Positions 15,542-22,800 of a stretch of 64,000 nt of DNA are shown in pieces. The stretch comes from Pseudomonadota bacterium. Lineage in GTDB: Bacteria > Pseudomonadota > Gammaproteobacteria > Xanthomonadales > Rhodanobacteraceae. The position numbers were made by a program, and so were the translations under genes. The stretch is taken from the NCBI GenBank assembly GCA_023388255.1, contig JAEWGO010000021.1:124001-188000 (forward strand), in the 5' to 3' direction. The first letter of the stretch is position 1. Each line of letters opens with the position of its first letter. The notes below the pieces were generated by a model. That model worked only from the letters and a program-made list of their open reading frames with translations, ran no database searches and was not told the origin of the DNA.

Positions 15542-15780
15542 GTTCTACCCGGCCGACGGATCGGCCGGTTTGCGCAAGAGGGATAGACGCGGCAGGCGAG
15601 GATTGGCTTCGAAGGCAAGGTCGGGCAAGGTCCGGCAACGCAGGCACGGTTGGGCAAGGCTCGGCTTGGCACGGCGCGGCTTCGCATCGCAGGCAAGGTG
15701 TGGCCCGGCGTGACGTCGAGTGGCAGGGAGCGGCATCGCGACCAACCCCGGTAGTTCTCTGCCGGGGTTCTTTACGATGA
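15538..15780 (+). CDS. Possible small Gly/Arg/Trp repeat protein
   Basis: A GTG at 15538 overlaps the previous TGA and opens a frame of 80 codons whose middle repeats short units such as GQGSAWHGAASHRRQG, matching the DNA-level repeat of GGCAAGG-like words at about 15620-15700. Against it, hairpins at 15549-15568 and 15744-15774 fall inside the frame, the second being a plausible terminator. It may therefore be a repetitive intergenic spacer instead of a gene. I have seen similar repeat stretches in other phages but know no function. Confidence 0.35.
   Translation: MSSTRPTDRPVCARGIDAAGEDWLRRQGRARSGNAGTVGQGSAWHGAASHRRQGVARRDVEWQGAASRPTPVVLCRGSLR
15549..15568 (+). terminator. 8-bp hairpin with tetraloop after the 15074-15541 gene
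   Basis: CCGGCCGA (15549-15556) and TCGGCCGG (15561-15568) pair perfectly around CGGA and are followed by TTTG. It could attenuate transcription of the early operon. Confidence 0.4.
15744..15774 (+). terminator. Rho-independent terminator
   Basis: AACCCCGG (15744-15751) pairs with CCGGGGTT (15762-15769) over a 10-base loop, followed by CTTTA. Plausible end of the operon running from about 12.8 kb. Confidence 0.6.
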
Positions 15781-15815
15781 TAGGCTGCCGCGGCTCCATC
15801 GACAGGGGGGAAGGC

Positions 15816-16226
15816 ATGTCTGGCGACGTCTATCCGATCAACTCAATCAGCTTCTTCATTCAAAATCCCAAAGGCGATCATCCGACGGAGGAGGAGATGA
15901 TCGAACTCGGCGCGCAAGTTGCTGCGTACTTTCGCGAGCTGCTTGAGCACGATGATCGTCTGCGCGGCGTTGTCAGTATCCGACGGGTCGACGTTCGATG
16001 CGGGTGCACCATCGCAACCATTTCTCTGGTCGTCGGCTTGGTCGGCACCGTCGCTCAGTACTCGCAGATCAAAACATCGGTGGCTGAACTAGCGCGCGAC
16101 GTTCAAGGCCTTTGGGTGAAGCTCGAACGCTGGGCGAAACCGTACCGCGTGTGGCTCTATCGCGAGGATCTTGTTGACTATGATGAAAAAGGGGAAATCA
16201 GGTTCCGCGGTGAGCCGGAGGCATAG
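15816..16226 (+). CDS. Unknown phage protein with one membrane segment
   Basis: Encodes 136 residues from the ATG at 15816, preceded by a GGGGGGAAGG purine run. An N-terminal soluble region is followed by one hydrophobic segment (CTIATISLVVGLVGTVAQYSQ, residues about 66-86) and a charged C-terminal part (WLYREDLVDYDEKGEIRFRGEPEA). It stands alone between two terminators and so may have its own promoter. It could be a lysis, immunity or superinfection-exclusion protein, but nothing decides this. Confidence 0.55.
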   Translation: MSGDVYPINSISFFIQNPKGDHPTEEEMIELGAQVAAYFRELLEHDDRLRGVVSIRRVDVRCGCTIATISLVVGLVGTVAQYSQIKTSVAELARDVQGLWVKLERWAKPYRVWLYREDLVDYDEKGEIRFRGEPEA

Positions 16227-16317
16227 CTCGCTCGTCGGCTCGTCTCAGCGAGTGAGATCGTGCCCCACTATTCTGAATCTGCTCGCCAACCCCTCCCGGC
16301 GAGCGCCATAACCACTA

Positions 16318-16365
16318 TCCCGCAGCCGCTCGTCGTGAGACGCCGGGACTGCGGGAGCTTTTTTT
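16318..16365 (+). terminator. Strong terminator/attenuator touching the SLOG gene ribosome site
   Basis: TCCCGCAG (16318-16325) pairs with CTGCGGGA (16349-16356) over a structured loop, followed by GC and seven T (16359-16365). The GAGGGA ribosome site of the next gene begins right at the end of the T-run, so the hairpin could control that gene as well as end the previous one. Confidence 0.7.
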
Positions 16366-16375
16366 GAGGGAAACG

Positions 16376-16771
16376 ATGCGCCTGATTGTTTGCGGTGGCC
16401 GCGACTACAGCGATGAAGCGTTTGTGTTCCCCACCCTTGACCGTGTGCACGCGAAGCGAAGCGTCACGCAGGTCGTACAGGGTGGCGCGACAGGGGCTGA
16501 TGCACTGGCAAAGCACTGGGCCGATGCTCGCGGCGTCGAATGCCTGACGATTCGCGCCGACTGGCGGACGCACGGCAAGGCAGCCGGACCGATCCGCAAT
16601 GGCCAAATGCTCGACCTACAGCCGGATGGCTTGGTCGCCTTCCCGGGAGGTCGAGGAACGGCGGACATGTGCCGACAAGCAGCGGCGCGTGGTGTCGCTG
16701 TGTGGCATCCAGCAGGCTCTCAGAGTTACGAATCTACGCCGATGGGAACGTCCCGCAATAGCGACGCATAG
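16376..16771 (+). CDS. SLOG-family (DUF2493, YspA-like) nucleotide-binding protein
   Basis: Encodes 131 residues from the ATG at 16376 (GAGGGA site). The signature VCGGRDY, VVQGGATGADALAKHWA, AGPIRNGQMLD and LVAFPGGRGTADMCR is that of the DUF2493 branch of the SLOG superfamily, Rossmann-like proteins that bind nucleotides or nucleotide-derived signals. These are common in phages and some relatives occur in immunity systems. Which ligand is bound here is unknown. The convergent accessory pair on the minus strand ends 15 bases after it. Confidence 0.75.
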   Translation: MRLIVCGGRDYSDEAFVFPTLDRVHAKRSVTQVVQGGATGADALAKHWADARGVECLTIRADWRTHGKAAGPIRNGQMLDLQPDGLVAFPGGRGTADMCRQAAARGVAVWHPAGSQSYESTPMGTSRNSDA

Positions 16772-16785
16772 AGCGACGCGGCCCC

Positions 16786-17217
16786 CTATGGTGCAGCGAC
16801 CTGTAGAAGATCGTTCGATTTCTCTGAGAAGGCACGTGCCACGATTGGTCCGTTCGTCACTTCATCGACGGAGAGTGAGTCGATTGACGCTATTGCTTGG
16901 CGCTCGATGAGCTTACGGTCACGCTGGAACTGATGAACGTCGAAGCTGATGGAAAAGATTCGACGAGTTGTCCTTCCGACCGAGACGCGGAAATAAGGGG
17001 AGATCAGCACCTCGTCCGCGCCTTCCTCGGTGATGTACTGAAACTCGATGGTTAGGCAGCCGGATTGCGTGCTGTATTCAGCTCGCACCTTCGTCGGTAC
17101 GTTGTATGGCGACGGCGACGATAGTGACCACGGGGCATCCTTCGGATGAACGAAGGGTGCTATGCGATCGGGGTTGAGCTTCAACCATTTGGTGCTACTG
17201 GTCACTTGATCGTTCAT
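16786..17217 (-). CDS. Unknown partner protein of the GAF gene
   Basis: Encodes 143 residues. Predicted beta-rich (VRAEYSTQSGCLTIEFQYITEEGADEVLISPYFRVSVGRTTRRIFSISFDVHQF), with a conserved-looking acidic pair and no signal peptide or membrane segment. Its ATG lies one base after the stop of the upstream GAF gene (TGAAATG), so the two are one translational unit. Base composition is less GC-rich than neighbouring phage genes, suggesting separate acquisition. Function unknown; it may be an effector or regulator for the GAF protein. Confidence 0.6.
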   Translation of the reverse strand: MNDQVTSSTKWLKLNPDRIAPFVHPKDAPWSLSSPSPYNVPTKVRAEYSTQSGCLTIEFQYITEEGADEVLISPYFRVSVGRTTRRIFSISFDVHQFQRDRKLIERQAIASIDSLSVDEVTNGPIVARAFSEKSNDLLQVAAP

Positions 17218-17218
17218 T

Positions 17219-17980
17219 TCATTTCCCTCTCAAGTACCCGGCCAGGTGCGACGCTAGGGGCTTGAATGCCTTTTGTGCGCGCTTGGGGTCGAACCCTTCC
17301 TTAACACAGTCTATGACAATGACGCCCCATCGTTTGTTATCTACGTCAACAGGGATGCCCATAAGTGAGCGAGCCTGGGGCGGCTTCTTCCTTAGGCGAC
17401 TCGGACTGCAGAAAGATTGTTCCCCGTAGTTCGCGAACTGGGCGTCGGTCGCTCCTGGGGCGCGGAGGTTTGGAAGTCCGCTGACATATTTGATTTCCCT
17501 AGATGACCAAGCTTTCCCGGCGACGCCTTCAGCACACTCACCATCGTCCGGAGCACAGAAGATCGCAGAAGTCTTGCGCGTCGAGAATCCTGATCGCTCG
17601 TAGGGCATCAGCCATCCGCCGACGCACGGCCATCGACGAAGTGTGAATTTGTGATGTCGAAACAGGGTGACTCGACCATGCTGTTCATAGTCGAGCTTCT
17701 GATCCTTGAACGTGGCGTCTTTGATCTCATTCAGAACCCGCCATACTTCTTCTCGACGGCTCCGATCCGTAAAGTGACGCGCGGACACTATGATCGGAGT
17801 TGCGACGGCGAGCGCTGGAAGTACCCAACCGTTCCTGACCGGATCGGTCACGAAGCTTAGAGCGGCAGGAATTTTGTCAGGAGGGGCCTGGTGAATGGCC
17901 GCTGCAAGAATTGACGTCGTTCTTGTCCCGCGATCGATCAGCTTGATCGGTGTCGCAAGAAGACTGCTTCCGATTTTCAT
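17219..17980 (-). CDS. GAF-domain-like membrane-associated sensor protein
   Basis: Encodes 253 residues. The N-terminus has a hydrophobic stretch (GWVLPALAVATPIIVSA, residues about 50-67). From about residue 85 the layout GRVTLFRHHKF, ECAEGVAGKAWSSREIKYVSGLPNL, ARSLMGIPVDVDNKRWGVIVIDCV, KAFKPLASHLAGYL fits a GAF small-molecule sensor domain. It heads a two-gene minus-strand cassette inside the prophage and is visibly less GC-rich than the structural genes. Context suggests a moron (defence, exclusion or host-modifying cassette). GAF is the supported part; the role is inference. Confidence 0.6.
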   Translation of the reverse strand: MKIGSSLLATPIKLIDRGTRTTSILAAAIHQAPPDKIPAALSFVTDPVRNGWVLPALAVATPIIVSARHFTDRSRREEVWRVLNEIKDATFKDQKLDYEQHGRVTLFRHHKFTLRRWPCVGGWLMPYERSGFSTRKTSAIFCAPDDGECAEGVAGKAWSSREIKYVSGLPNLRAPGATDAQFANYGEQSFCSPSRLRKKPPQARSLMGIPVDVDNKRWGVIVIDCVKEGFDPKRAQKAFKPLASHLAGYLRGK

Positions 17981-18148
17981 GCCGTCCCCTGTCCATCGGC
18001 AATTGCTTTCGGCCTATTCCCGGTAGGCACTCGTCGACTCTAGCCGATTCGGCTCTGGCTGTCCTTTCCGATCGTTCCCGCAGCGCAGCAGTCGCATTCG
18101 CAGCGATTGCGATGACGATTGGTGTGCGTTGACTCGCGCTTGCAGCCC

Positions 18149-18206
18149 GGTGGTAACCCGCCCGCCTATCTACTTACCACCCCGCGCGGCCACGCTGCTT
18201 GCATGG
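18149..18206 (+). repeat. Copy 2 of the phage repeat element
   Basis: GGTGGTAA (18149-18156), 17 bases, TTACCACC (18174-18181), 9 bases, CACGCTGCTTGCATGG (18191-18206). Arms and both spacings are identical to the copy at 4712; the spacer sequences differ. Confidence 0.7.
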
Positions 18207-18241
18207 TCGCGCCACCCACATCCAGCCCGACGCATTCGTGC

Positions 18242-18296
18242 GTTGACTCGCCCCCGTTCCTAGTCAACACCTGCGGACGGCACGCTGGTGGCATGG
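18242..18296 (+). repeat. Copy 3 (variant) of the phage repeat element
   Basis: GTTGACT (18242-18248), 13 bases, AGTCAAC (18262-18268), 12 bases, CACGCTGGTGGCATGG (18281-18296). The distance from the dyad centre (18255) to CACGCTG is 26 bases, the same as in copies 1 and 2, although the inverted arms have a different sequence. Confidence 0.6.
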
Positions 18297-18358
18297 ACAC
18301 GATGGCTGCCAGCGAGAGCGTCGAGAGCATGCGGAGGCACCTTGGGCGCCGCCGTGTC

Positions 18359-18658
18359 TCAGGCCGGAACGGCGGTCAGCTTCACGCCCAACGCGGTGCA
18401 CACGCGCTGGATCGTCTCGAAGCGCGGATGTGCGCCTGGACGAAGCGCCTTGTACAATGCCTCGCGCGCAATGCCGGCAGATTCTGCAACGGCCGACATG
18501 CCGCGCGCGCGGGCGATAGTGCCAAGCGCGCGCGCCAGTTCTGCCGGGTCGTTTTCCTCGATCACCAGCGTAAGGTATTCGGCGATGGCTTCCTCGCTAT
18601 CGAGGTGTTCGGCCATGTCGAACTCGGGAAGATCGGCGATTTTGGTCTTCTTGGTCAT
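18359..18658 (-). CDS. HigA-like antitoxin (helix-turn-helix addiction-module antidote)
   Basis: Encodes 99 residues. The C-terminal half (ELARALGTIARARGMSAVAESAGIAREALYKALRPGAHPRFETIQRVCTALGVKLTAV) is the HTH of the probable addiction module antidote family; the N-terminus (PEFDMAEHLDSEEAIAEYLTL) is the typical toxin-contacting lead. It is encoded three bases after the toxin gene on the same strand (toxin-first order, as in higBA). It should neutralise the toxin and repress the operon with it. Confidence 0.85.
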   Translation of the reverse strand: MTKKTKIADLPEFDMAEHLDSEEAIAEYLTLVIEENDPAELARALGTIARARGMSAVAESAGIAREALYKALRPGAHPRFETIQRVCTALGVKLTAVPA

Positions 18659-18661
18659 GGG

Positions 18662-18958
18662 TCAGTCCTCCAACGTGGCGGCCAGTTTCTTCGCGGCGGC
18701 AATGTCGCGGGCCTGCGTGGATTTGTCACCGCCGCCCAGCATCACGATCAGCACCGCTCCGCGCTGGATGTAATACATGCGCCAGCCCGGGCCGAAGTGC
18801 TCGCGCATCTCGCTCACGCCTTCGCCGACCGGCTCCACGTCGCCGAGGATGCCACGCTGCGCCTTGTCGAGCCGCCTGGACAGGCGCACGACCGTTTTCA
18901 CGTCGCGGATGCCGTCGAACCAGTCGATGAACTCGGGCGTTTTCTTGATCGTGAACAT
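18662..18958 (-). CDS. RelE/HigB-superfamily toxin
   Basis: Encodes 98 residues: FTIKKTPEFIDWFDGIRDVKTVVRLSRRLDKAQRGILGDVEPVGEGVSEMREHFGPGWRMYYIQRGAVLIVMLGGGDKSTQARDIAAAKKLA is the Gp49/HigB-like addiction-module killer pattern. Such toxins are RelE-fold mRNA interferases acting at the ribosome. The FGPGWRMYY and LLGGGDKSTQ-like segments match the family core. It precedes its antitoxin; a perfect palindrome lies 10 bases upstream of the start. Carried as a prophage accessory (moron). Confidence 0.85.
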   Translation of the reverse strand: MFTIKKTPEFIDWFDGIRDVKTVVRLSRRLDKAQRGILGDVEPVGEGVSEMREHFGPGWRMYYIQRGAVLIVMLGGGDKSTQARDIAAAKKLAATLED

Positions 18959-18967
18959 GATGCGAGT

Positions 18968-18983
18968 GTAATCGAACGATTAC
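18968..18983. promoter_or_regulatory. Perfect palindrome, probable autoregulatory operator of the toxin-antitoxin operon
   Basis: GTAATCG-AA-CGATTAC (18968-18983) is a 16-bp perfect dyad immediately upstream of the toxin start at 18958 on the minus strand. The HTH antitoxin is the obvious candidate binder. Confidence 0.6.
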
Positions 18984-19033
18984 TGTCGATCAAGTCCGCT
19001 CGGGCGGCGATCAGCAACGGGCAGGCGAGGGCG

Positions 19034-19435
19034 CTACTCGACGAGCTTCAGCTCCAGTTCGAGCGCTGTTCGCTTCTCGTCCATCGTGGCCTTCGCGTGC
19101 TTGCTGTTCGCCGCGTCGATCAGCGACGTCGGCGCCGCGTTCTCGAAGTAGCTCGTCGCGGCCACGTAGAGCTCCTTTGTCGCCTTGAGCAGGTCCGGCT
19201 TCTTCTTCGCCGCGGCCAGCGCTGCGCCGATGTGGGATTCGAGGGACTTCTTCGTTTGCAGCCCTGCTGCGAAAGCGGCGGCAGGGCCGTTGGCGAGTTC
19301 GACCGAATCCTGTCCCAACAGCACATCGACAGTGAGCCGATGGATCGCCGAGTAGTCCGCCTTCTTCGCCGCGCCAACGGTGCCGGCCATGCCGGCGAGC
19401 AGAAGCACCGCAAACCATTTCCCCAGTGCGCGCAT
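19034..19435 (-). CDS. Secreted accessory protein, unknown function
   Basis: Encodes 133 residues with a clear signal peptide (MRALGKWFAVLLLAGMAGTVGAA, cleavage likely after residue 22 or 23). The mature part is a helical, Lys/Ala-rich domain (HRLTVDVLLGQDSVELANGPAAAFAAGLQTKKSLESHIGAALAAAKKKPDLLKATKELYVAATSYFE). Located in the prophage accessory block, it would act in the periplasm. No family recognised. Its start lies 44 bases from the first copy of the duplicated tape-measure 5' end and reads away from it. Confidence 0.6.
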   Translation of the reverse strand: MRALGKWFAVLLLAGMAGTVGAAKKADYSAIHRLTVDVLLGQDSVELANGPAAAFAAGLQTKKSLESHIGAALAAAKKKPDLLKATKELYVAATSYFENAAPTSLIDAANSKHAKATMDEKRTALELELKLVE

Positions 19436-19442
19436 TGCCCAT

Positions 19443-19542
19443 CCCCTGATTGATCAACGAACGAGCGTACACCCGACCTATGGCCGAGAAAACCGTCACC
19501 CTGAGAATCGTCGCCAACAGCGGCCAGATGGTCGGCGAAGTG
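19443..19542 (+). pseudogene. Duplicated 5' end of the tape-measure gene (remnant)
   Basis: From ATG at 19480 the frame reads MAEKTVTLRIVANSGQMVGEV, almost the same as the true tape-measure start MTEKTVTLRIVADSGKMVGEV at 19891. Similarity also covers about 37 bases upstream (CCCCTGA...GATC-ACGAA...) and stops sharply at about 19542, seven bases before the stop codon of the minus-strand zinc-ribbon gene. The two copies differ at several positions, so the duplication is not recent or came in by recombination with a relative. Confidence 0.75.
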
Positions 19543-19548
19543 CGCGCT

Positions 19549-19845
19549 TTATGTGCGCTTCCACCACAAGTAGAAGCGAATGGCCGCGTACCAAAAGAAC
19601 CCGGTGGCGGTCACGAACGGGGAAAAGAACACCCGCAGAACGTGGTCGCCCTGCTGGGCTTGGCTGTACAGGTAATAGAGCGTCGCTGCGCCACTCCAGA
19701 ACAAAAGTGCTGCGAACGTGATTTGCAATTTGATCGCACGGCTCGTGCCCGCTCCGGCTGTAGGCATCGGCTTGCCGCAGCTTAGACATGCACGAGCTGA
19801 GTCCGAAACGCTTCTGCCGCAGTCCGAACATGTGACTAGCGCCAT
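19549..19845 (-). CDS. Zinc-ribbon, two-helix membrane protein (prophage moron)
   Basis: Encodes 98 residues from the ATG at 19845 (AGGGG site upstream). Residues 6-23 hold a zinc ribbon with C6, C9, C20 and C23 (CSDCGRSVSDSARACLSCGK). Two hydrophobic helices follow (ITFAALLFWSGAATLYYLYS, then FFSPFVTATGFFWYAAIRFYLWW). Small zinc-ribbon membrane proteins of this kind are known as host-derived or phage accessory genes; a superinfection-exclusion or envelope-stress role is possible. It is bracketed by the two copies of the tape-measure 5' end, which marks it as an insertion. Confidence 0.7.
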   Translation of the reverse strand: MALVTCSDCGRSVSDSARACLSCGKPMPTAGAGTSRAIKLQITFAALLFWSGAATLYYLYSQAQQGDHVLRVFFSPFVTATGFFWYAAIRFYLWWKRT

Positions 19846-19890
19846 TGGTAGCCCCTGACCCGATCGACACGAAGAGCATAGCGAACCCTC

Positions 19891-22800
19891 ATGACTGAGA
19901 AAACTGTCACCCTCAGAATCGTCGCCGACAGCGGAAAGATGGTCGGTGAAGTCAACGTCGCGAAGGGTGCGCTCCGCGGACTCGGAGATGAGGGCGAGAA
20001 GGCCGCAAAAGGACTTGACCGCGTTGCTTCCTCCGCTGATCGCGCGGAGAGCTTTGTCGTCCGCATGGGGACGGCGGCCGGCGCGGCGGCCGCCGCCTTG
20101 GCGACGACGCTCGCTGTCATGGTGAAGACCCAGATCGACGCCGCGGACGCCGCCGGCAAGATGGCTGCTCGGACAGGGCTGTCGGTTGAGGCCCTTTCTG
20201 CCTTGCAGCAGGCCGCACGCTCGAACAGCGAAAGCTTGGATGCGATTCCTCGATTGCTCGATGCGATTCAAACATCGGCCGCGAAGGCTGCCGCTGGAGT
20301 GCGATCGCAAGCGGCCGACTTCAAGGCGATGGGTATTTCGGTTCGCGACACGAACACTGGCGCGCTCAAACCTGCGGAAGCCATCCTTGGGGAGGTCACC
20401 GCCAAGCTGGCCACGTACCGCAATGGCGTCGCCAAGACAGCGTTGGAAAATCGCTTGTTCGGCGACTCCGCGAGCGCGCTTCGGCTAACGCTCAGGCAGC
20501 TCGGAGAAGATGGACTCGACCTGTTGAAAGAGAAGGCTGATGCCGCCGGCCGTCTGATCAGTGGCGACACTGCCGAAAAGGCTGCCAAGTTCAACGACGA
20601 ACTGCAGCGCGCGAAGGACCGGGTCATCGGAGTGGCATCGGAGATAGGCGAGGCTCTCTTGCCGGCATTGATCGACGGAGCGGCAGGATTTGCCGACATG
20701 CTGGATGCGGCGGCAAAGAACGAAACAGTGCGGGCGACGCTGTCGGCGATTTGGGAGGCCGCAAAGACGGGCGCCGGCTTCGTTCGCGAGCTGGCCGGCG
20801 CATTCGCTGAAATGGCGAATGATCCAGGCTTGCTGCAGTTCCTTGAGCGCACCCGGTGGGAGCTGGAGCAAATTGCCAAGTTGGTTCCTGATTCGATCAG
20901 GGACATAAAGCCGGGTGCGAGCACGACAGTGCAATGGACCATGCCGGAATGGCTGAAGGCGATCAACGGGGATACGCCGGGTGGTGTCATTTTCGACCGC
21001 AGGGCAAAGCTGGCCGCAAAAGAGGCAGCCGATGCCGCATCCAACAATCCCTTCAACATCGCATCGACCCAGCAGCTTGTCGACCTGTCACGTCCGCTGC
21101 TCGATGATCTGACGAAGATGTGGGAAACGGTCACGGGAGCCGTCGACGACTTCGGTCTGCACGCGAAGCAGGTGGCCAAGCCGGATGCGCCCGGCGTGCC
21201 GGTGCTGCCGCCGCGAGATTCCTCTGCGGCCAAGGAGGCCGCGGAGAACGAACGCATCCTTGCACAGGTGCAGTCCGAAGCGAACAAGCAAGTCGAGGCG
21301 GCATTCGAACTCAATGACCGGCTCTCGAACGGCTATAGCGGGCCGTGGGCGAGGGCGCAGCAAGAGTACGCCAAGCAGATCGACACCATCGCACAGGGCA
21401 TGGTCGGCCTCACCACGCAAATGAATCTCGGCATGATTACGCCAGAGCAGTACGCGCGCGGCATGCAGATGCTCAGCGACTCGGCTGGCGTCGCTGCGGA
21501 CCGCTTGCACAAAACTCAGGCAGCGGTCGGATCAGCAGACGCTGTGATCGCCACCGCAATGGCGACACTCACCAGCGAGACGGCTGCTCGCGGAAAGTCT
21601 TCGGCGGCAATCAACGCAGAGAACTTCGCGCGACAGATCGAGCAGAAGCTGATTCGCGACGGCCTGCCGTACCAGAAGAGCAAGATCGACGCGCTGAAAG
21701 CCGAGGCAGAAAGCATCTTCTCTTTGAACGACATCCTGCAGCAGTTCGGCGACACCGATCCGTTCCTCAATCTCGTCGACAGCGTCGGCAAGGCCGAGAA
21801 GGCGCTGAAAAATCTGAAAGGCCCGATGGGCGAAGCCCTCGATCCAGAACTGGCGAAGAAATACGAAAACGCGATCGCTGCTGCGAACATGCAGATTGGC
21901 GTCAAGATGGTGGGGTCCTACAGCGCGCTGTTGGGTTCTGTGCGCGCGTTCACCCGAGAAGGAAGCAAGTCGTACGAGCAGATATCCGCTGGCATGGCCG
22001 CTCTGCAAATTGTGCAGGACGCGCTTGCGATGCGCGCGGCCATTATCGCCGTGCTCACGCAGGGTGAGGGTGAGCCGTACAGCGCTTGGGCGCGCATGGC
22101 GGCGATGGCTGCCGCAGTGGCGCCGTTCCTTGCCAGCATTGGGCAGACGCTGGCCGGCCTCGGTGGCGGCGGAGGCCCGTCGTCGCAGTCGGCCGAGGTA
22201 CGGCAAGCTCAGCAGGGCACCGGCTCTGTGCTCGGCGACAGCGAGGCGAAGAGCGAATCCATCCTGCACGCCACCGAGATCACGGCCAATGCGACGCAGC
22301 AGCTCGTCGGCCTCAACCGCGGCATGCTCGACGCGCTGCGCGCGCTGCAGTCGGGCCTCGGCGCTGCCGGAAACCAGCTCGCGCGCGGCGCAGGCAATGC
22401 CGCGTTCCCCGGCCTGCAGGACAACACCGGGTTCCCGATTTCCAGTCCGCTGTTGGATCTCCACATGGCGGACCCGATCAGCAAAGCGATCAACGGATTC
22501 CTGTTCGGTGGATCGCAGGAGATCATCGACCAGGGCATCGTCGTCGCCGGCGGCGCCCTGACTGACATGCTCGACAAAATCGTGGTCGGCGCGTACCAGA
22601 CAATCGAAGAAGACGGCGGGCTGTTCGGCAGCGACAAGACGTTCGACAACGTCACGAGCGTTTCCGACACGTTCGGCCGGCAGTTCCAGCTGGTGATCGG
22701 CTCGATCATCGACACGGTGCGCGCTGGCGCGCTCGCGATCGGGATGTTGCCGGCTGACATTCAGGCTGCGCTGGACGCGTTCCAAGTCGCGGAGATCAAG

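Larger units (their letters stand above)
17981..18358. other. Gene-free region carrying two copies of the phage repeat element
   Basis: No convincing gene in about 380 bases. Besides the two elements it has an exact 14-base direct repeat GTGCGTTGACTCGC at 18124-18137 and 18238-18251. The promoter of the minus-strand GAF gene must lie at its left end. Confidence 0.6.

Noticed and set aside
19480..19785. Full 101-codon protein from the first tape-measure-like ATG
   Set aside because: After about 21 codons it runs antisense through the zinc-ribbon gene with shadow-like composition; treated as a duplicated 5' remnant.
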